Below are positions 24,201 through 35,050 of a stretch of DNA of 64,000 bases, in pieces. A program made the position numbers and the translations under genes. Source of the stretch: Lentinula raphanica (Eukaryota; Basidiomycota; Agaricomycetes; Agaricales; Omphalotaceae); the NCBI GenBank assembly GCA_027919835.1, contig JANVFP010000034.1, positions 248,001-312,000 of the forward strand, given 5' to 3'. Position 1 is the stretch's first letter. Each line of letters begins with the position of its first letter. The notes beneath the pieces were generated by a model. It saw only the letters and a list, made by a program, of their open reading frames with translations. It had not been told where the DNA came from and searched no databases.

Positions 24201-25545
24201 TCACCAGGGGCATGCGCTGTATGCCGATGACCGTAAGACGATGAAGCTCGATGGTGTCTACCACTGTGATGAAGATGGGCCCGATGAAGGAGATTACTCA
24301 AATGATGATGATGAGGTGGATCACTATGCTTCTCCACAGGCGTACTCGGAGTCGTCCCTGCAGGCGTACCAGGTCTCGTCGTCGCAGGAGTGACCGGGAA
24401 ACGTTCCCTCGTAGGATCAATCAAGGTAAAATATATCATCATCCCATGCGCACGAACAGCAATACGCCGCGCGAGATCCTGAAGTGGCCGCCAATCCCTT
24501 GGACTATACCTCGAATACACCACTTCGGAAGGTAGCAAACGCGCAGCCTGCGCCAAAGGTCCGAGCGCTGCCTCACTTTGTGCGACTGATCCTGCAAGGG
24601 TGTTGATGTGCTCCTTGAACTCTTCCACGCAATCACCACCTGGCGTCGTTCGAAGGAGGGTCATGTGGATAGTAGTGGCCTTTTGTAACGGGGTAAACAC
24701 CGCGGCCACACGTTTGGTGAAGTTGTTTGATAAGGATTCTGGGAATAGGACGATAGATGCCAAGATAGATATTATGGAGTGAAATACCAAGGGGATAAAA
24801 ATAGATCGACCGAGGATGTAGTATGGGTACGGAACCAGGACAGCCGTGGTGAGATTGGTGATTAGACAGATGCACGAGAAGAGTGTAGCGAAGAGGTAAG
24901 GTCCTGGGCCTTGGTGCACACGGATGTATAGCAAGATAGCGGTACCGAGGAAGATGAAGATGGCGAGGATTGCACTAGGGGCGGCTTCAACGTATTGACC
25001 GTTGGAAAAGAGAGCAGTTTGGATGGGGACGGATGTGTCGGTATTGGTACGTGCAAGGTTCGCCAAAAACATCCCTAAACAGGCGAAGCCCCATGTAGCT
25101 GCGACAAAGAGGGAAATGAGCACCTCACGTTCCAAAACGGCAAGAAAGGGGTCGACAGGTGGAGAGAGAAATGCGGCGATTAGTAGCAAGAAGCTGGCCT
25201 ATAGACATCTGATTAATATGCTGTTCGTGTCTGGAGCTGCAGGACACACACCTGGCCTATCCAAACTTGTACAGTAGGAATGATGAACAGGAGTGAAGAG
25301 ACCCATGCGGCCACTGCACATCGTAATGCAAGCCGGATTTTGACCCAAGACCAATTGGTTGGGATCCAAGCTAGGTAAGAAGGCCACGATAGTTGTATCC
25401 GAGTCGAACGTGTCTTATCTAATGATATCTTGGCTTTTTCAACGGAGGAGGTGCTATCGGCTCCAGTTTGATCTTCTGATTGAGAGAAGTGGGTACGGAT
25501 GGCTGGAGGTCGGGAAGCGCGTGAAGACGCTTTGGGCTCTGCCAT
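21238..25545 (-). CDS. ArAE/DUF2421-type multi-pass membrane protein
   Basis: One large minus-strand gene. Start MAEPKASSRASRPP (25545), then WSWVKIRLALRCAVAAWVSSLLFIIPTVQVWIGQ and, after an intron, ASFLLLIAAFLSPPVDPFLAVLER with further spans. This is the six-TM N-terminal half of fungal putative ER transporters (remembered as ArAE_2_N). A cytosolic middle follows (LLPSEVVYSRYSPRDWRPLQDLARRI, then His-rich HHHHLSNLLHRAHLHHSGRHHR). The second membrane half contains NRFLWGMYVQFS, GGGVGLCMW and YIRLYIPGPPMRILIFFVTTVLV, like the fusaric-acid-resistance (FUSC_2) fold. The C-terminal DUF2421-like region includes SRTRFIDPNFQGDVLAVISELTHIVS and PLVDRFMLKYHG, ending GSRTSTRMQ at 21238. Family members resemble aromatic-acid or toxic-compound exporters of intracellular membranes; the substrate is unknown. 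Roughly 1,100 residues with many introns. Confidence 0.8.
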
Positions 25546-26125
25546 CGTAGTGTGTTGAGCAAGAGAGCGGAAGACTTGAGCCTCGTTCTACCACTGCTGG
25601 GAGTGAGTACCGCAGTGAACGAAACCTATACAGACTAGAGATTTCCGAGAAATTTTATAGAACGATACACCAAGGTTGGCTACAACTCGCAGCTAGTTTT
25701 TGTCTGCTGAGCGTTGAGTAAGTCGTGAAGATGTAGGCGGTCGCCTCGAGCTCGGTTGGGGTGAGTGGGCTTTTGTTGAATGGGTGGCATGAAAACAAGG
25801 TGAGAGCAATGACGCACGGATAAAAGAATTTCGAGGGCGCCTATTTCGGCTTCTTATGGGCGAGTGTGAGAACTCAGAATTATATTTCTCCTCTTTCTCC
25901 CTCATGATCAGTTCACTGTTTCACGATTTCTAAGGCTACGTACCTTACTTGAAGGAGACTTCCTGAATTCAAACAACCCCTCATGACTAGAAACTTATAT
26001 CATCCTTTCATCGAAGCATATCTCGCAACAGTCCTTCGCTCAGCTGTGCTTCTGGTTCGGTTGAAAAGTGTGGTAAGTACAAAGTAGAATTTCGAGTACA
26101 GAGTTCAGTCGCAACGATATCTATT
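25546..26125. other. Intergenic, no gene seen
   Basis: About 580 bp between the ArAE-type gene start and the first secreted-array gene stop. It holds the ArAE promoter; nothing else recognisable. Confidence 0.4.
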
Positions 26126-26812
26126 CTACAGCGTGGGTGACAGAGTACCCTCACATCCAGTAGTTGGACTATGACAGAGCCTGCCTTTTTCCAACTCCTC
26201 GTTGGACAGAATAGTATGACTGGTATCAACCCGAAGAGCACCGTTCAAGGGTTTCGCAGCGTCCGACGATTTGTGCAGTGAGGCGGGGCAAGCGTGTGTG
26301 GTGATGCCCAATAGCTTCTCCCTCTGGAAAATCGAATCCGTGATTGTTCTCTCCACATCCACAGACATACCCTTCCCATTCGCCGCCCGAAACAAATCAT
26401 TGATGACCTTCTTGATCCACATGCAGATACGCAACGACTCGGCATCTTGTTGAACGTGCGACAGAGCAGAGGTAAGGTCGACTTCGACTTGCATCCTTGG
26501 ATCAAATATGTGATGCGTAGCTGGATCTGGATTTGTTCGAGTTGTGAAGAAAACTCGATGATCTTTTACTGCCGACTCCGAGTCGTCCAGTACAAGGAGA
26601 TGCCTTTTGACCTGTTCGTTCAGAACGATACCGTAGTACATTCCGCCATTGCGCTCGAGGATGGCAATTCCTATCTCCACCTTGATTTTGCCAGTGGGAA
26701 GGTCGAGCCCAGTTCCATCACTGCGAGGGACAAGTGCTGGCAAAGGAGAAGCAAAGACCCCAAGACAGGTCACAGACAGGACACATCCGGCGAAAAGCTT
26801 GTTGAAGAGCAT
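26126..26812 (-). CDS. Secreted protein, tandem family copy 1
   Basis: Start at the ATG giving MLFNKLFAGCVLSVTCLG, a signal peptide with cleavage near ASPLP (residue ~22). Mature part: LPTGKIKVEIGIAI, GMYYGIVLNEQVKRHLLVLDD, FDPRMQVEVDLTSALSHVQQDAESLRICMWIKKVINDLF and GKGMSVDVERTITDSIFQREK; stop at 26126, 228 residues. The pattern (short beta-rich N-half, then a helix with a lone Cys-x-Trp and VINxLF) is shared with copies 2 and 3. No family with known function is recognised. A likely role outside the cell or in the wall is inferred only from the signal peptide. Strong DNA identity with copy 2 includes the signal peptide and upstream region, so the duplication is recent. Confidence 0.7.
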   Translation of the reverse strand: MLFNKLFAGCVLSVTCLGVFASPLPALVPRSDGTGLDLPTGKIKVEIGIAILERNGGMYYGIVLNEQVKRHLLVLDDSESAVKDHRVFFTTRTNPDPATHHIFDPRMQVEVDLTSALSHVQQDAESLRICMWIKKVINDLFRAANGKGMSVDVERTITDSIFQREKLLGITTHACPASLHKSSDAAKPLNGALRVDTSHTILSNEELEKGRLCHSPTTGCEGTLSPTL

Positions 26813-27726
26813 GATAGTCAAGTGGGGAGCGAACAGTTCTGGTTGATGGGAAAAGGGAATTTCGCGATGACGAGAGCTCGAGAAATATCGCAGGGGAAAA
26901 CAGAATACGGGATACGAGCTGTAGTAGTAGTAGACGTTTCGTGTTGAATGGTAAGTTCGAATCCTTCAAGGATATAACTATCAAGGGAAGAATGATCCTT
27001 CATTAGCAACAATTCCTCGAACGAGCACCAACGGTGGGAGGCGACTGGAAAGTTGAAACTCACTGATGCAGAACAATTTGGGGTAATCTTCGACCAGCGA
27101 ATAAAACCCAATGGGCGTACTTGGAAAAGTTGGCAAATCTGAGAACGTCGTGGTCAGACAAGAGCGCCAGGCAGAAGCGCAGACTCGTTGAAGTTACCTA
27201 CTGGAACGACCTGGTGATGGTTCTGGTTAAGGCAGTTCAGGGTCCTGCGCAAGGGTTGCTTGATTGTTATATCCTTACCTCTATGATAAGATCCGTCGTT
27301 GATAGTAGGTCGATACTGGTCGATATAGGTTGATATCTAGGTTGATATCCTTTGATATCCCTGCATGATCCTTTTTGGCGAATCTCGCGCTCACCGTCGG
27401 GCTCGGCTGTTCCCCCTCCCGCTCCTTGTGCGACTGGAGCCTCCCTCCTTTCCTGCTCGAAGTCAAAGGCTGCTATAAGATGAGCTTCTGGTCAATAGAT
27501 GCTCAGACGCTCGCCTGGGAGTCCCTCTCGATGGATAGATCTTCGAAGTACAGAACTCATTGAACACATCGAAATCTATGTACAGTCCAACTAAGTTTTT
27601 TCCTCAGTCTTGACGTCGATGATAACGTCAGGGTCTTCTTCAGGACTCGAACAAAGTGCCACCGACTCCTCGGATATCTATTCTACAGCTTGGATGGCAG
27701 AGTAATCACATTCAACAGTGCGAAGA

Positions 27727-28323
27727 TTACGACCGAGCGTTTTCCGACTCCTCGTCGGATATGGGGCAAGTCTTGGGGATGCCACATCGTGCTTCCCTTT
27801 CCGTTACCTGTTCCCTGACTGTTTTCTTCACATCCACAGGCATATCCTTCCCGGTGGCCTCCAAAAACAGATAGTTGACCACCTTCTCGATCCAAAGGCA
27901 AGCACGCGACGACGACGCGGCATAGGTCCGAGCACACGACACAGCAGAGGTAAGATCGACCTCGACTTGCATCTTAGGATCGAAGACTAGGTGCGTAGAA
28001 GGATCTCGATTCGGCACGATCTCAATGGAAACTCCTTGATCCTTGACGGCGAGTTCCGACCTCGAGTCGTGCAGTACAAGGCGATATCTTTGGGCCGCCT
28101 CGTTCAGAACGATACCGTAGTCGTACAATATCTCTGGGTGATCGCGCTCTTTACGTCGGCTGATGGAGATCCCTATCTCGACCTTGGTTTTGCCAGTGGG
28201 AAGTTTGGGCTCAGCTTTAGATTGCGAAGGAACACTGCGAGGGCCAAGTGCCAAAGGAGAAGCAAAGACCCCAAGATAGGTCATAGACAGGACACATCCG
28301 GCGAAAAGCTTGTTGAAGAGCAT
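27727..28323 (-). CDS. Secreted protein, tandem family copy 2
   Basis: Starts MLFNKLFAGCVLSMTYLG, almost identical to copy 1 in the signal peptide. Then LPTGKTKVEIGISI, YDYGIVLNEAAQRYRLVLHDS, FDPKMQVEVDLTSAVSCARTYAASSSRACLWIEKVVNYLF and GKDMPVDVKKTVREQVTEREAR; 198 residues, so shorter than copies 1 and 3. The stop at 27727 lies where copy 1 continues, so a C-terminal truncation or shifted end is likely. The Cys-x-Trp and VVNYLF helix is retained. The open frame extends upstream of the ATG without a stop (to 28554), but the signal peptide and the alignment with copy 1 favour the start at 28323. Confidence 0.7.
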   Translation of the reverse strand: MLFNKLFAGCVLSMTYLGVFASPLALGPRSVPSQSKAEPKLPTGKTKVEIGISISRRKERDHPEILYDYGIVLNEAAQRYRLVLHDSRSELAVKDQGVSIEIVPNRDPSTHLVFDPKMQVEVDLTSAVSCARTYAASSSRACLWIEKVVNYLFLEATGKDMPVDVKKTVREQVTEREARCGIPKTCPISDEESENARS

Positions 28324-29128
28324 GATTGTCAAGTGGGGAGCTGTGATGAGACGAATACTAGTGCTGATTGATGGGAAAAGGGAATTTCGCGATGACGAGA
28401 GCTCGAGAAATATCGCAGGGAAGACAGAATATGTGATAGTAATACGAGCTTTAGTAGTAGTAGACGTTTCGCGTTGAATGATCGATTGGAATCCTTCAAG
28501 GATATAACTGTCAAGGAGACAGTGATTCTTCATTAGCAACAATTCCTCAAACATTCGAAAGCGACTGGAAACTCACTAGTGCAGAACAACTTGGGGTAAT
28601 CTTCGACCAGCGAATATAACCCAATGAGCGTACTTGGAAAAAATAGGAAAATCTGAGAACGTCGTGGTCAGACAAGAGCGCTATGCAGAAGCGCAGACCA
28701 AGCGCAGACTCGTTCAATTTACCTACTGGAACAACCTGGTGATGGTTCTGGCTAAGGCAGTTTAGGATGCTGGGCAAGGGTTGCTTGATCCTTATAACCT
28801 CTACGATAAGATCCGTCATTGAGGTTGTTATAGGTTGATATAGGTTGATATCCATCCCTACATGATCCCTTTTGGCGAATCGCACTCACCGAGTCTGGCT
28901 CCATTTGGGCTCAGCTGTTCCCCCTCCTTCCCCCTCCTGCTCCTTCAACCTTGTGGGACTGGAGCCTATCTCCTGTCTCGCTTGAAGTTATAGGCTGTTA
29001 TAGGGTGAGCTTGTGGTCGATAGTAGATGCTGAGACCAGACGCTTGCCTGGGAGTCCCTCTGGGTTACATGGGTAGATCTTCGAAGTACAGAACTCATTG
29101 AACACATCGAAATCTATGTACAGTCTAA

Positions 29129-29869
29129 CTAAGCTTTTTCCCCAGTCTCGATCATACCGTCAGGGTCTTCCTCAGGACTCAAACAAAGTGTCACCGACTC
29201 GGATGTGGCTCCTGGTGACCCGGAGGAGGAACCACACTTGGTGTCAATATGAGGGAGAATGTTTGGAACAGCCTTGCCAGCCGAGAAAGGGGTCGCATAT
29301 TTACTGGGCACGAGAGTGTTCGATCCCAAGAAGTTGCGGGGGCAAGTCGACTCTCGGAACCCCAGTTCGGATTTCTCCCTTGGTTCAATCCACTCCTCGA
29401 TTGCCTTCACCACAGACTTGGGTATATCTCTCCCCTCTGCCTCCTGAACGAGACCATTGACGGCATACATGAGCCAATCACACCTACTCCTCGACGCGGC
29501 ATGATGCTGAACGTGCTGCACAACGGAATGAAGGTCAACCTTCACATCATTCAATCCCAAGTCGATCGCTTGATGGATTGGATCATTCTCGCCTAGTGTT
29601 TTGAGCGAAACCTTATGACCCCTCTGCAAGTCTTTCGTCAGGAGATGTCGTTTGCGAGTGGTGATCTCGCTCAGAACGATCCCGTACACAGCGGGCTCAG
29701 TGGAGATGGTGACCGCCAAATCAACTTCAACAGGGACCGTCCGACGTTCGAGCGCAACGTCGGATTGGGAAGTCGGATCGCGGGTGTGAAGTGGCAGAGG
29801 AGAAGCTAGGAGCCTAGGAAAGGCAGTAGACAGGATGCACACAGCGAAGAGCTTGTTGAAGAACATCAT
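29129..29869 (-). CDS. Secreted protein, tandem family copy 3
   Basis: Starts MMFFNKLFAVCILSTAFPRLLASPLP (signal peptide). The mature part is more divergent: VPVEVDLAVTI, AVYGIVLSEITTRKRHLLTKD, LGLNDVKVDLHSVVQHVQHHAASRSRCDWLMYAVNGLV and GRDIPKSVVKAIEEWIEPREKSE. An extra C-terminal tail (SKYATPFSAGKAVPN.., ending GEKA at 29129) makes it 247 residues. It keeps the C-x-W helix and the YGIVLxE strand. Its upstream region is broken by the giant element at 30324, about 450 bp before its start codon, so its expression may be altered. Confidence 0.65.
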   Translation of the reverse strand: MMFFNKLFAVCILSTAFPRLLASPLPLHTRDPTSQSDVALERRTVPVEVDLAVTISTEPAVYGIVLSEITTRKRHLLTKDLQRGHKVSLKTLGENDPIHQAIDLGLNDVKVDLHSVVQHVQHHAASRSRCDWLMYAVNGLVQEAEGRDIPKSVVKAIEEWIEPREKSELGFRESTCPRNFLGSNTLVPSKYATPFSAGKAVPNILPHIDTKCGSSSGSPGATSESVTLCLSPEEDPDGMIETGEKA

Positions 29870-30323
29870 CAAGTGGATAGCTATGTTTAGACGAATGCTG
29901 GAGATTGATGGGCAAAGGAAAGAGGATGACGAGAGTCTGAGAGTTGGAAAGAACTGTCGGTAACAAAGAATACGGAATACGGGCTGTAGAAGTAGACGTT
30001 TTGCGTTGAATGGTCTCGAATCCTTCAAGGAGTCTAAATTTCAAGAGGTCAGCGATCCTCCATTAACAACGATCTCTCAAACAGTCAAAAGCGACTGGAA
30101 ACTCACTTTTGTAGCGACAATTGGGGTAATTTTCGACCAGCGAATACAACCCAATGGGAGTTCTCTGAAAAGTTGACAAATCTGAAAACGTCAGCGGTCA
30201 GACCTGGTCAGACAAGAGAACCAGACAGAAGCGCAGAATTATTGCCAGACTTACCTGCTGGATCAGCCTGATGGTGGTTCTGGTCAAGGCAGTTTTAGGG
30301 CGCTCCGGGAGGGTGCTTATGGG

Positions 30324-30344
30324 GGTCCGTATTGGACAAAAATA
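30324..30344 (+). repeat. Left terminal inverted repeat of giant element
   Basis: 21 bp, perfect match to the complement of 54108-54128. One to two further bases (G-rich, GG versus GA) may belong to it. Downstream the sequence is A-rich as at the other end. Confidence 0.9.
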
Positions 30345-30372
30345 CATGAAAAAAAAAGTAGCATAAAAACCA

Positions 30373-30720
30373 AAAAATATTGTCGTGATCACACCAAATC
30401 CCAAAAAATATTGTCGTGATCATTACAATGTCCGAAAAATATTGTCGTGATCACGATTGCCGCAAAAAAAATATGATGATCACGATGAAAAAATTTTTAA
30501 AAAATCGTGTGACGTAGATTTATTTTGTTTCCATCGTGATTGCGTTTTTTTTCTCCGATCAGCAAAATATTTATTGAAAACACGGTCACGATCCAAATCA
30601 CGATCACGGTTTTGGCCCAGAACATAATTTGTTTCTGCGATCATGATCTTCAATTTCAGTGTTTTACCTTTTGCCAATTCGATAGGGGAATCACGATCAC
30701 GATACACAAACGAAGGAGCA
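30373..30720 (+). repeat. Left subterminal repeats (AAAAAATATTGTCGTGATCA)
   Basis: At least three near-exact direct copies of this 20-mer lie within 90 bp, followed by shorter variants of the palindromic word CGTGATCACG and ATCACGATCACG up to about 30720. Subterminal repeats like these are commonly transposase-binding sites in DNA transposons. Confidence 0.75.
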
Positions 30721-30786
30721 AACATGTTTCGAAAATTTTCACCTTATCAATTTTCACCTTTGCCCTCCTCCCCATTTCTGGGAACA

Positions 30787-33700
30787 ATGGCTACCTGTAC
30801 TCAATGTCGCGACGAGAACGAAGAGTGGCCTTGTGCTGACTTTCTACAAGACCCTGGTGCCCCAGTAAGTCACTGTACTACTACACAGAGTTAGGTTTGA
30901 ATGCCAATGCCGTCCTAGACTGGGACGTGTGTCTGTGGGCACAGTGAAACTAAACACACACCGGCATTGCCTCCCAAGGGTGCTTGTCCGGCAAGAGCCT
31001 GCAAGGGCTTTGTAGCCCCAGTACGTGCATTTTTGGCATAACGTACCAGTGTTAATGTGCTTTCACAGGTCACTGAGCCTCTGACACCGCGGACACGTTG
31101 TGCGGCCTTCGTTGGCCAAGGGAGCGAGCATTGTGGTGCTCCCTATACTAGTCACCTTAATATGTTACAGTCAGTTTCTATTCTGTGTTCATGACTGGAT
31201 CCACTAAGCTATCCTCAGGCCTGTAACAACTACTAGGGGTCTTCCTGTACCTCCCAACGTCCCTGCACAGCGCGGTACAGGTGCCGTCACCCCTTGGCAT
31301 CCTCCAGCGCTATCAAACACTACACGGTCGGCATTGACGACTAATGAACGCCGAGTGGCGTCGTATCAGCAAGCTGGGCAGCCAGGGACTAGTAAACTCA
31401 GCACAATAGGGCGGCATAAGAGTCGGGGAGTTTCCCGCCACAACTTTACACCGTCTGCTCCTCCCTCTCTCCCTGGGTCCTCGTCCAAGGGCAAAGGAAA
31501 GGGAAAAGCTACAGTTGAACTCACTTTCCAAGTGGTTATCCTACCGGAGTGTTGTCATGTGAGTAGCTTCCGTCTTATATTGCAACTCGATTCTCATACC
31601 ATCATTGGAACAGGCTGACTCCAATGAGAACGCTGACCAAGATAGTGATGATGTGTACCCTTCAGCGGCGGCTATTGTGGTCAAGGAAAATGATGTCAAG
31701 GACCTGGTAGACCGCCTGGCCAGATACAAATTGGTCTTCGAAGTCACTGTGCCTCACGATCTAAACTTATCCGAGGAGATTTACTCCTTCCTCCGTGACG
31801 AGATCCGAAGTCACTTTACTTATCTTGACATTCGACTTACTTTCCCCAAGGGCAAAGTCGGTAGTGACGGCTGGTATGTTATCGATACCATCACCAAGAG
31901 TCGCACCACTGGCATCAGGAAACTCCCCATTCAGTTCAAGAGGCATATCCCTGCCCTCAACAGCAAATCCTTCTTCGAACGTGTGGAACTGACGAATTAT
32001 TTAAAGAAGACAACGGCTGTTCACTCCTACCTTGAAGGGAAGTTCCTCTTCATCTGTGCGTAACACGCTCTGTATTTTCTGGGAAGAAGTTGTGTTAATA
32101 CTTTGATTCCTGACAGCTCCTTCAGCGTCTCCTATGTACCTGGAGGACCACCCTTGCATTGGGTTCAAATTGCTCTACGAGTGGACCATTGAATACCGAC
32201 CTTGCGTTGATGACCCCGAAGAACTCCAGGCTCAGTGCTTGGCCCTGTGTCCATCTAAACGGACGCACATCCTTCATCATCCCTTTCCTAAACATCCTTC
32301 TCGTGATGTCAGTGCCCTTCCTGATCCTGATGCTCCATTGCTCCGAGGGCCCCTTGAAGAGCTAGGTGTTGACGACGACGACGACCGGGACATTCAGGCC
32401 GGCCCCTCAGGGTTAATCACTTTGCCCGAGTCTCTGAATGCTGATGATGATGAGGCTGCTGACATTGCACGAGCAATTGCTCTGTCCATGCAGGACCAGG
32501 TTAACCCTCTGCCTGTCTATCTATCGATAATCACTCACATTGTAACTATAGACTAGCCAAAGGTTGACTGCTCACGATCATTTCTCCAGTGCTGGCGCTG
32601 GTCCCTCAAGAGCTGTGGCATCAATTTCCGCTCCTGCATCGTTCCCCACTACTGGTCGTCGTACACGTCCTCTCAGCCCAGATGAGGTTGAAATTGTTTC
32701 CACCGACACGGTAGGTTTCTTCTGTTACTCGAGACCTGGGTTCATATATTCACCCACATCCTGAAGAATCATGCTCGTCGACGCCGCTTGAACGACGATG
32801 AGCCTGAGCATTCCGTCCCGTGGTTCATAACCCGGCTTCGAGAACATTCGGCACCACGGGGTGGGTCTATCATTGTAGTCACAGCTGACACTACTTTAGA
32901 AGCTGCTACTGCGCTCATCCATGCTTACCTGGCTACATATGCCCACAGCTCAACCACGGTACCTTCGAGTGTCAACCTACCAAGGGACAAGCGTACTGCC
33001 AAGCTTGGCATGCACGTGTACGTGGATGTCGCCATTCTCTTCTGACACTGTCAACCTCACCCTTGTAATGCAGGAACGTTGCTTTGGGGGATGGAGTTGT
33101 GAGATCCGTTCTCAATGAAGCTCTCAGCATTGTCATGGAAGAGCCGATCTGGATAGAAATCACTACAGGGTTGAAAAGTCTTGGGTTCGGTACACCAGTA
33201 GACCAAGATGGATTGGCTTGGATCAAAACATCTGGGACCATACTGGCACTTGGGCTCATTCATCTCGGAACGCTCCCATCGAACCTCAGCCCTGCCTTCC
33301 TGGAGGCTATCATCCATGGACCAGAGTCTGTGGAGGATGTTGCGTTCCTCACGCTCTTCAATCAGTCATGGGCTGCTCATATCCATGAGTGGCCGTTTGA
33401 CCCGAATCAGGAGCAGCCTCCAACGTATGTGGCGGAGCTGGTGAACTACTATACGAATTACAAGGTAAACACGGCTCCCTTGTTAGATCAATGTTCAGTG
33501 CTCACGGTTTTGCAGTTTGCTGAATTCAACGAGCGGTACAAGGCGTTGAAAGATGCTGGCCGGAGGGAGCTACGAGCCCAGGTGCTCTATAAAGCGATAC
33601 TGGACTTCCCACTAGGCTATCCATCAACCTTCGACGACCATCCATACGTCCAAGCCTTCAAAATGGGCTTCAACTTGATGTTCTCTGATGGTACCGACCT

Positions 33701-34356
33701 CATGAAGGCGTTTCCACGCGACACCAAAGTCTTTCTTCCCTATCTGATGCAATCTGTCCCTACTAGTGGTGATTGCATCGAAAAAGAAGGGTGCATCGAG
33801 TGGCAAGATTCCTTCCCTGATCCTGATCGACGACGCTACGCCTTAAAGTGGAAGAGCTGGTTCTACGAGTATCTTCGCGGCACCGGACATGTCTGGCACT
33901 CCGCGTATGCGGGTCTCATTAGTAAAGCCGACGTGGACAAGCATGCTAACGATGCTGGCCTACGTGCTCGTTCATTTTTACTTCATGCCACTGGCTCCAT
34001 GTCGATGCCCCGCAATAATCACAAAATCAAGGTACGAATGTTTGCATCCATGCCATACGGTACGGACCCTCATTGTTCATCCTCGAATCAGGTCAGCTTC
34101 TCCTTCAATGATACGGTTGATGGTGCGGTATGTGCTTCGTCATTGTCACATTTGAAGAATTGTTCTGAGATTCTCAATGAAGCCTCCTCGGGCGGCGTTT
34201 GAAGTGCACGCCTGTTTCTCGGATGTAACGGTGAACATTTGCCAGTATGTCAGAGGCCTTCTGGATGAGACGGTGAAAGATTCCCAGGTAATGTTCGACA
34301 TCTTCGTTCATGGGCCTTTGGCAACGGCAGGCCGCAATGACTTTTCAATGATGTAG
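30787..34356 (+). CDS. HECT-like E3 ubiquitin ligase with UIM, element-encoded
   Basis: Multi-exon gene. N-terminus MATCTQCRDENEEWPCADFL, then TGTCVCGHSETKH and GACPARACKGF, a Cys/His-rich region likely to bind zinc. Next a Pro/Ser linker with a GKGKGKGKA stretch and a globular part (VELTFQVVIL.., VKDLVDRLARYKLVFEVTV). At about 32440-32496 is DDEAADIARAIALSMQDQ, a textbook ubiquitin-interacting motif. The C-terminal ~350 residues match a HECT domain: SVLNEALSIVMEEPIW, ASGT/ILALGLIHLG-type N-lobe, FKMGFNLMFS, then LLHATGSMSMP (HECT TGS.xxP) and AAFEVHACFSDVTV, where Cys would be the catalytic thiol. Inferred activity: ubiquitin transfer. Similar HECT proteins accompany integrase-like genes in some animal transposons (from memory). 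The last exon end is uncertain. Confidence 0.6.
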
Positions 34357-34490
34357 TGTCTATAATGTTCTCGGTGTAGGATCATACCCACAGAACAATC
34401 AATTTCATTATTTATTTATTGAGTCTACATCATATTGTATGTCACCAGGCCTTGTCGCAAGGACAGATCACCTCCACAACCCCAGTATAC

Positions 34491-34526
34491 GAGCGCTAAA
34501 CTGCGTGCCCAAGCACTTTAGCGCTC
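34491..34526. repeat. Element palindrome, copy 1
   Basis: GAGCGCTAAA and TTTAGCGCTC form a perfect 10-bp inverted repeat with a 16-nt spacer. Same family as the palindromes at 34580, 44434 and 53497. Confidence 0.75.
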
Positions 34527-34579
34527 ATTGACCATATCGAGAAGATTTATGTAATCAGGACACAACCATGTGACATTCC

Positions 34580-34613
34580 GGCGCTAAACCACTGAGCCAG
34601 GTACTTTAGCGCC
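34580..34613. repeat. Element palindrome, copy 2
   Basis: GGCGCTAAA and TTTAGCGCC, perfect 9-bp arms; the spacer CCACTGAGCCAGGTAC resembles that in the 44434 copy. It lies 3' of the HECT-like gene and before a plus-strand leader-like sequence. Confidence 0.75.
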
Positions 34614-34639
34614 CGTCTTGTCTGTTTCTTCCACGGTCA

Positions 34640-35050
34640 CATGGGTGATTTGAACGCCTGTTGATCTTTTTCAGCAAGTTCAACCACAAACTCCAGCTCC
34701 AGGCTTAATTGAACCAGTCACGTTGTTTGGTTATCTGTTCCCGCAAAAGAATTGACAAATATAAAGGTTAGTTCGACCCTTTTTGTTTTTCCCCCGTCGT
34801 TTACAGTTAGAAGCTGGGCAGCCTCGGTTACTGCAAACCCTTCCACAGGTTACAGAACCTTTGAGAGCTGCCCTAGCGGTCTTGCTTCTTTCCCTCGACG
34901 ATCCTCTTCTCTTGCCAGTACAGCTACAGGACATCCTCTCAAAAGAAAAGGTGTCTCGGCTCAATGATGTTTCTCACAGCGACGTTTGGAACGATTCCAG
35001 GTTCAGGAAAGATGTTATGCGAGCTACAGGTGTAGGGGGATTGTTTGTAC
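34640..35050 (+). other. Leader-like segment shared with the TET gene 5' end
   Basis: The string CTGCAAACCCTTCCACAG (near 34830) followed by GTTACAG matches the first 3' splice site of the TET/JBP gene (near 44585) in 24 of 25 positions. An open frame follows (LEAGQPRLLQTLPQVTEPLRAALAV.. KEKVSRLNDVSHSDVW) that runs into the 3' end of the opposite-strand gene. It looks like a truncated gene start or a duplicated promoter/leader cassette, not a complete gene. Confidence 0.35.

Larger units (their letters stand above)
26070..30323. repeat. Tandem array of ~1.5-kb gene-plus-promoter units
   Basis: The three secreted-protein genes are embedded in larger repeats. For example, a stretch beginning CTTCGAAGTACAGAACTCAT occurs at about 27543 and again at about 29078 (period near 1,535 bp). 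The upstream strings GGGGTAATCTTCGACCAGCG and GGCAAGGGTTGCTTGAT or close variants recur in each unit. The third unit is cut by the giant element and resumes at 54129. Confidence 0.75.
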
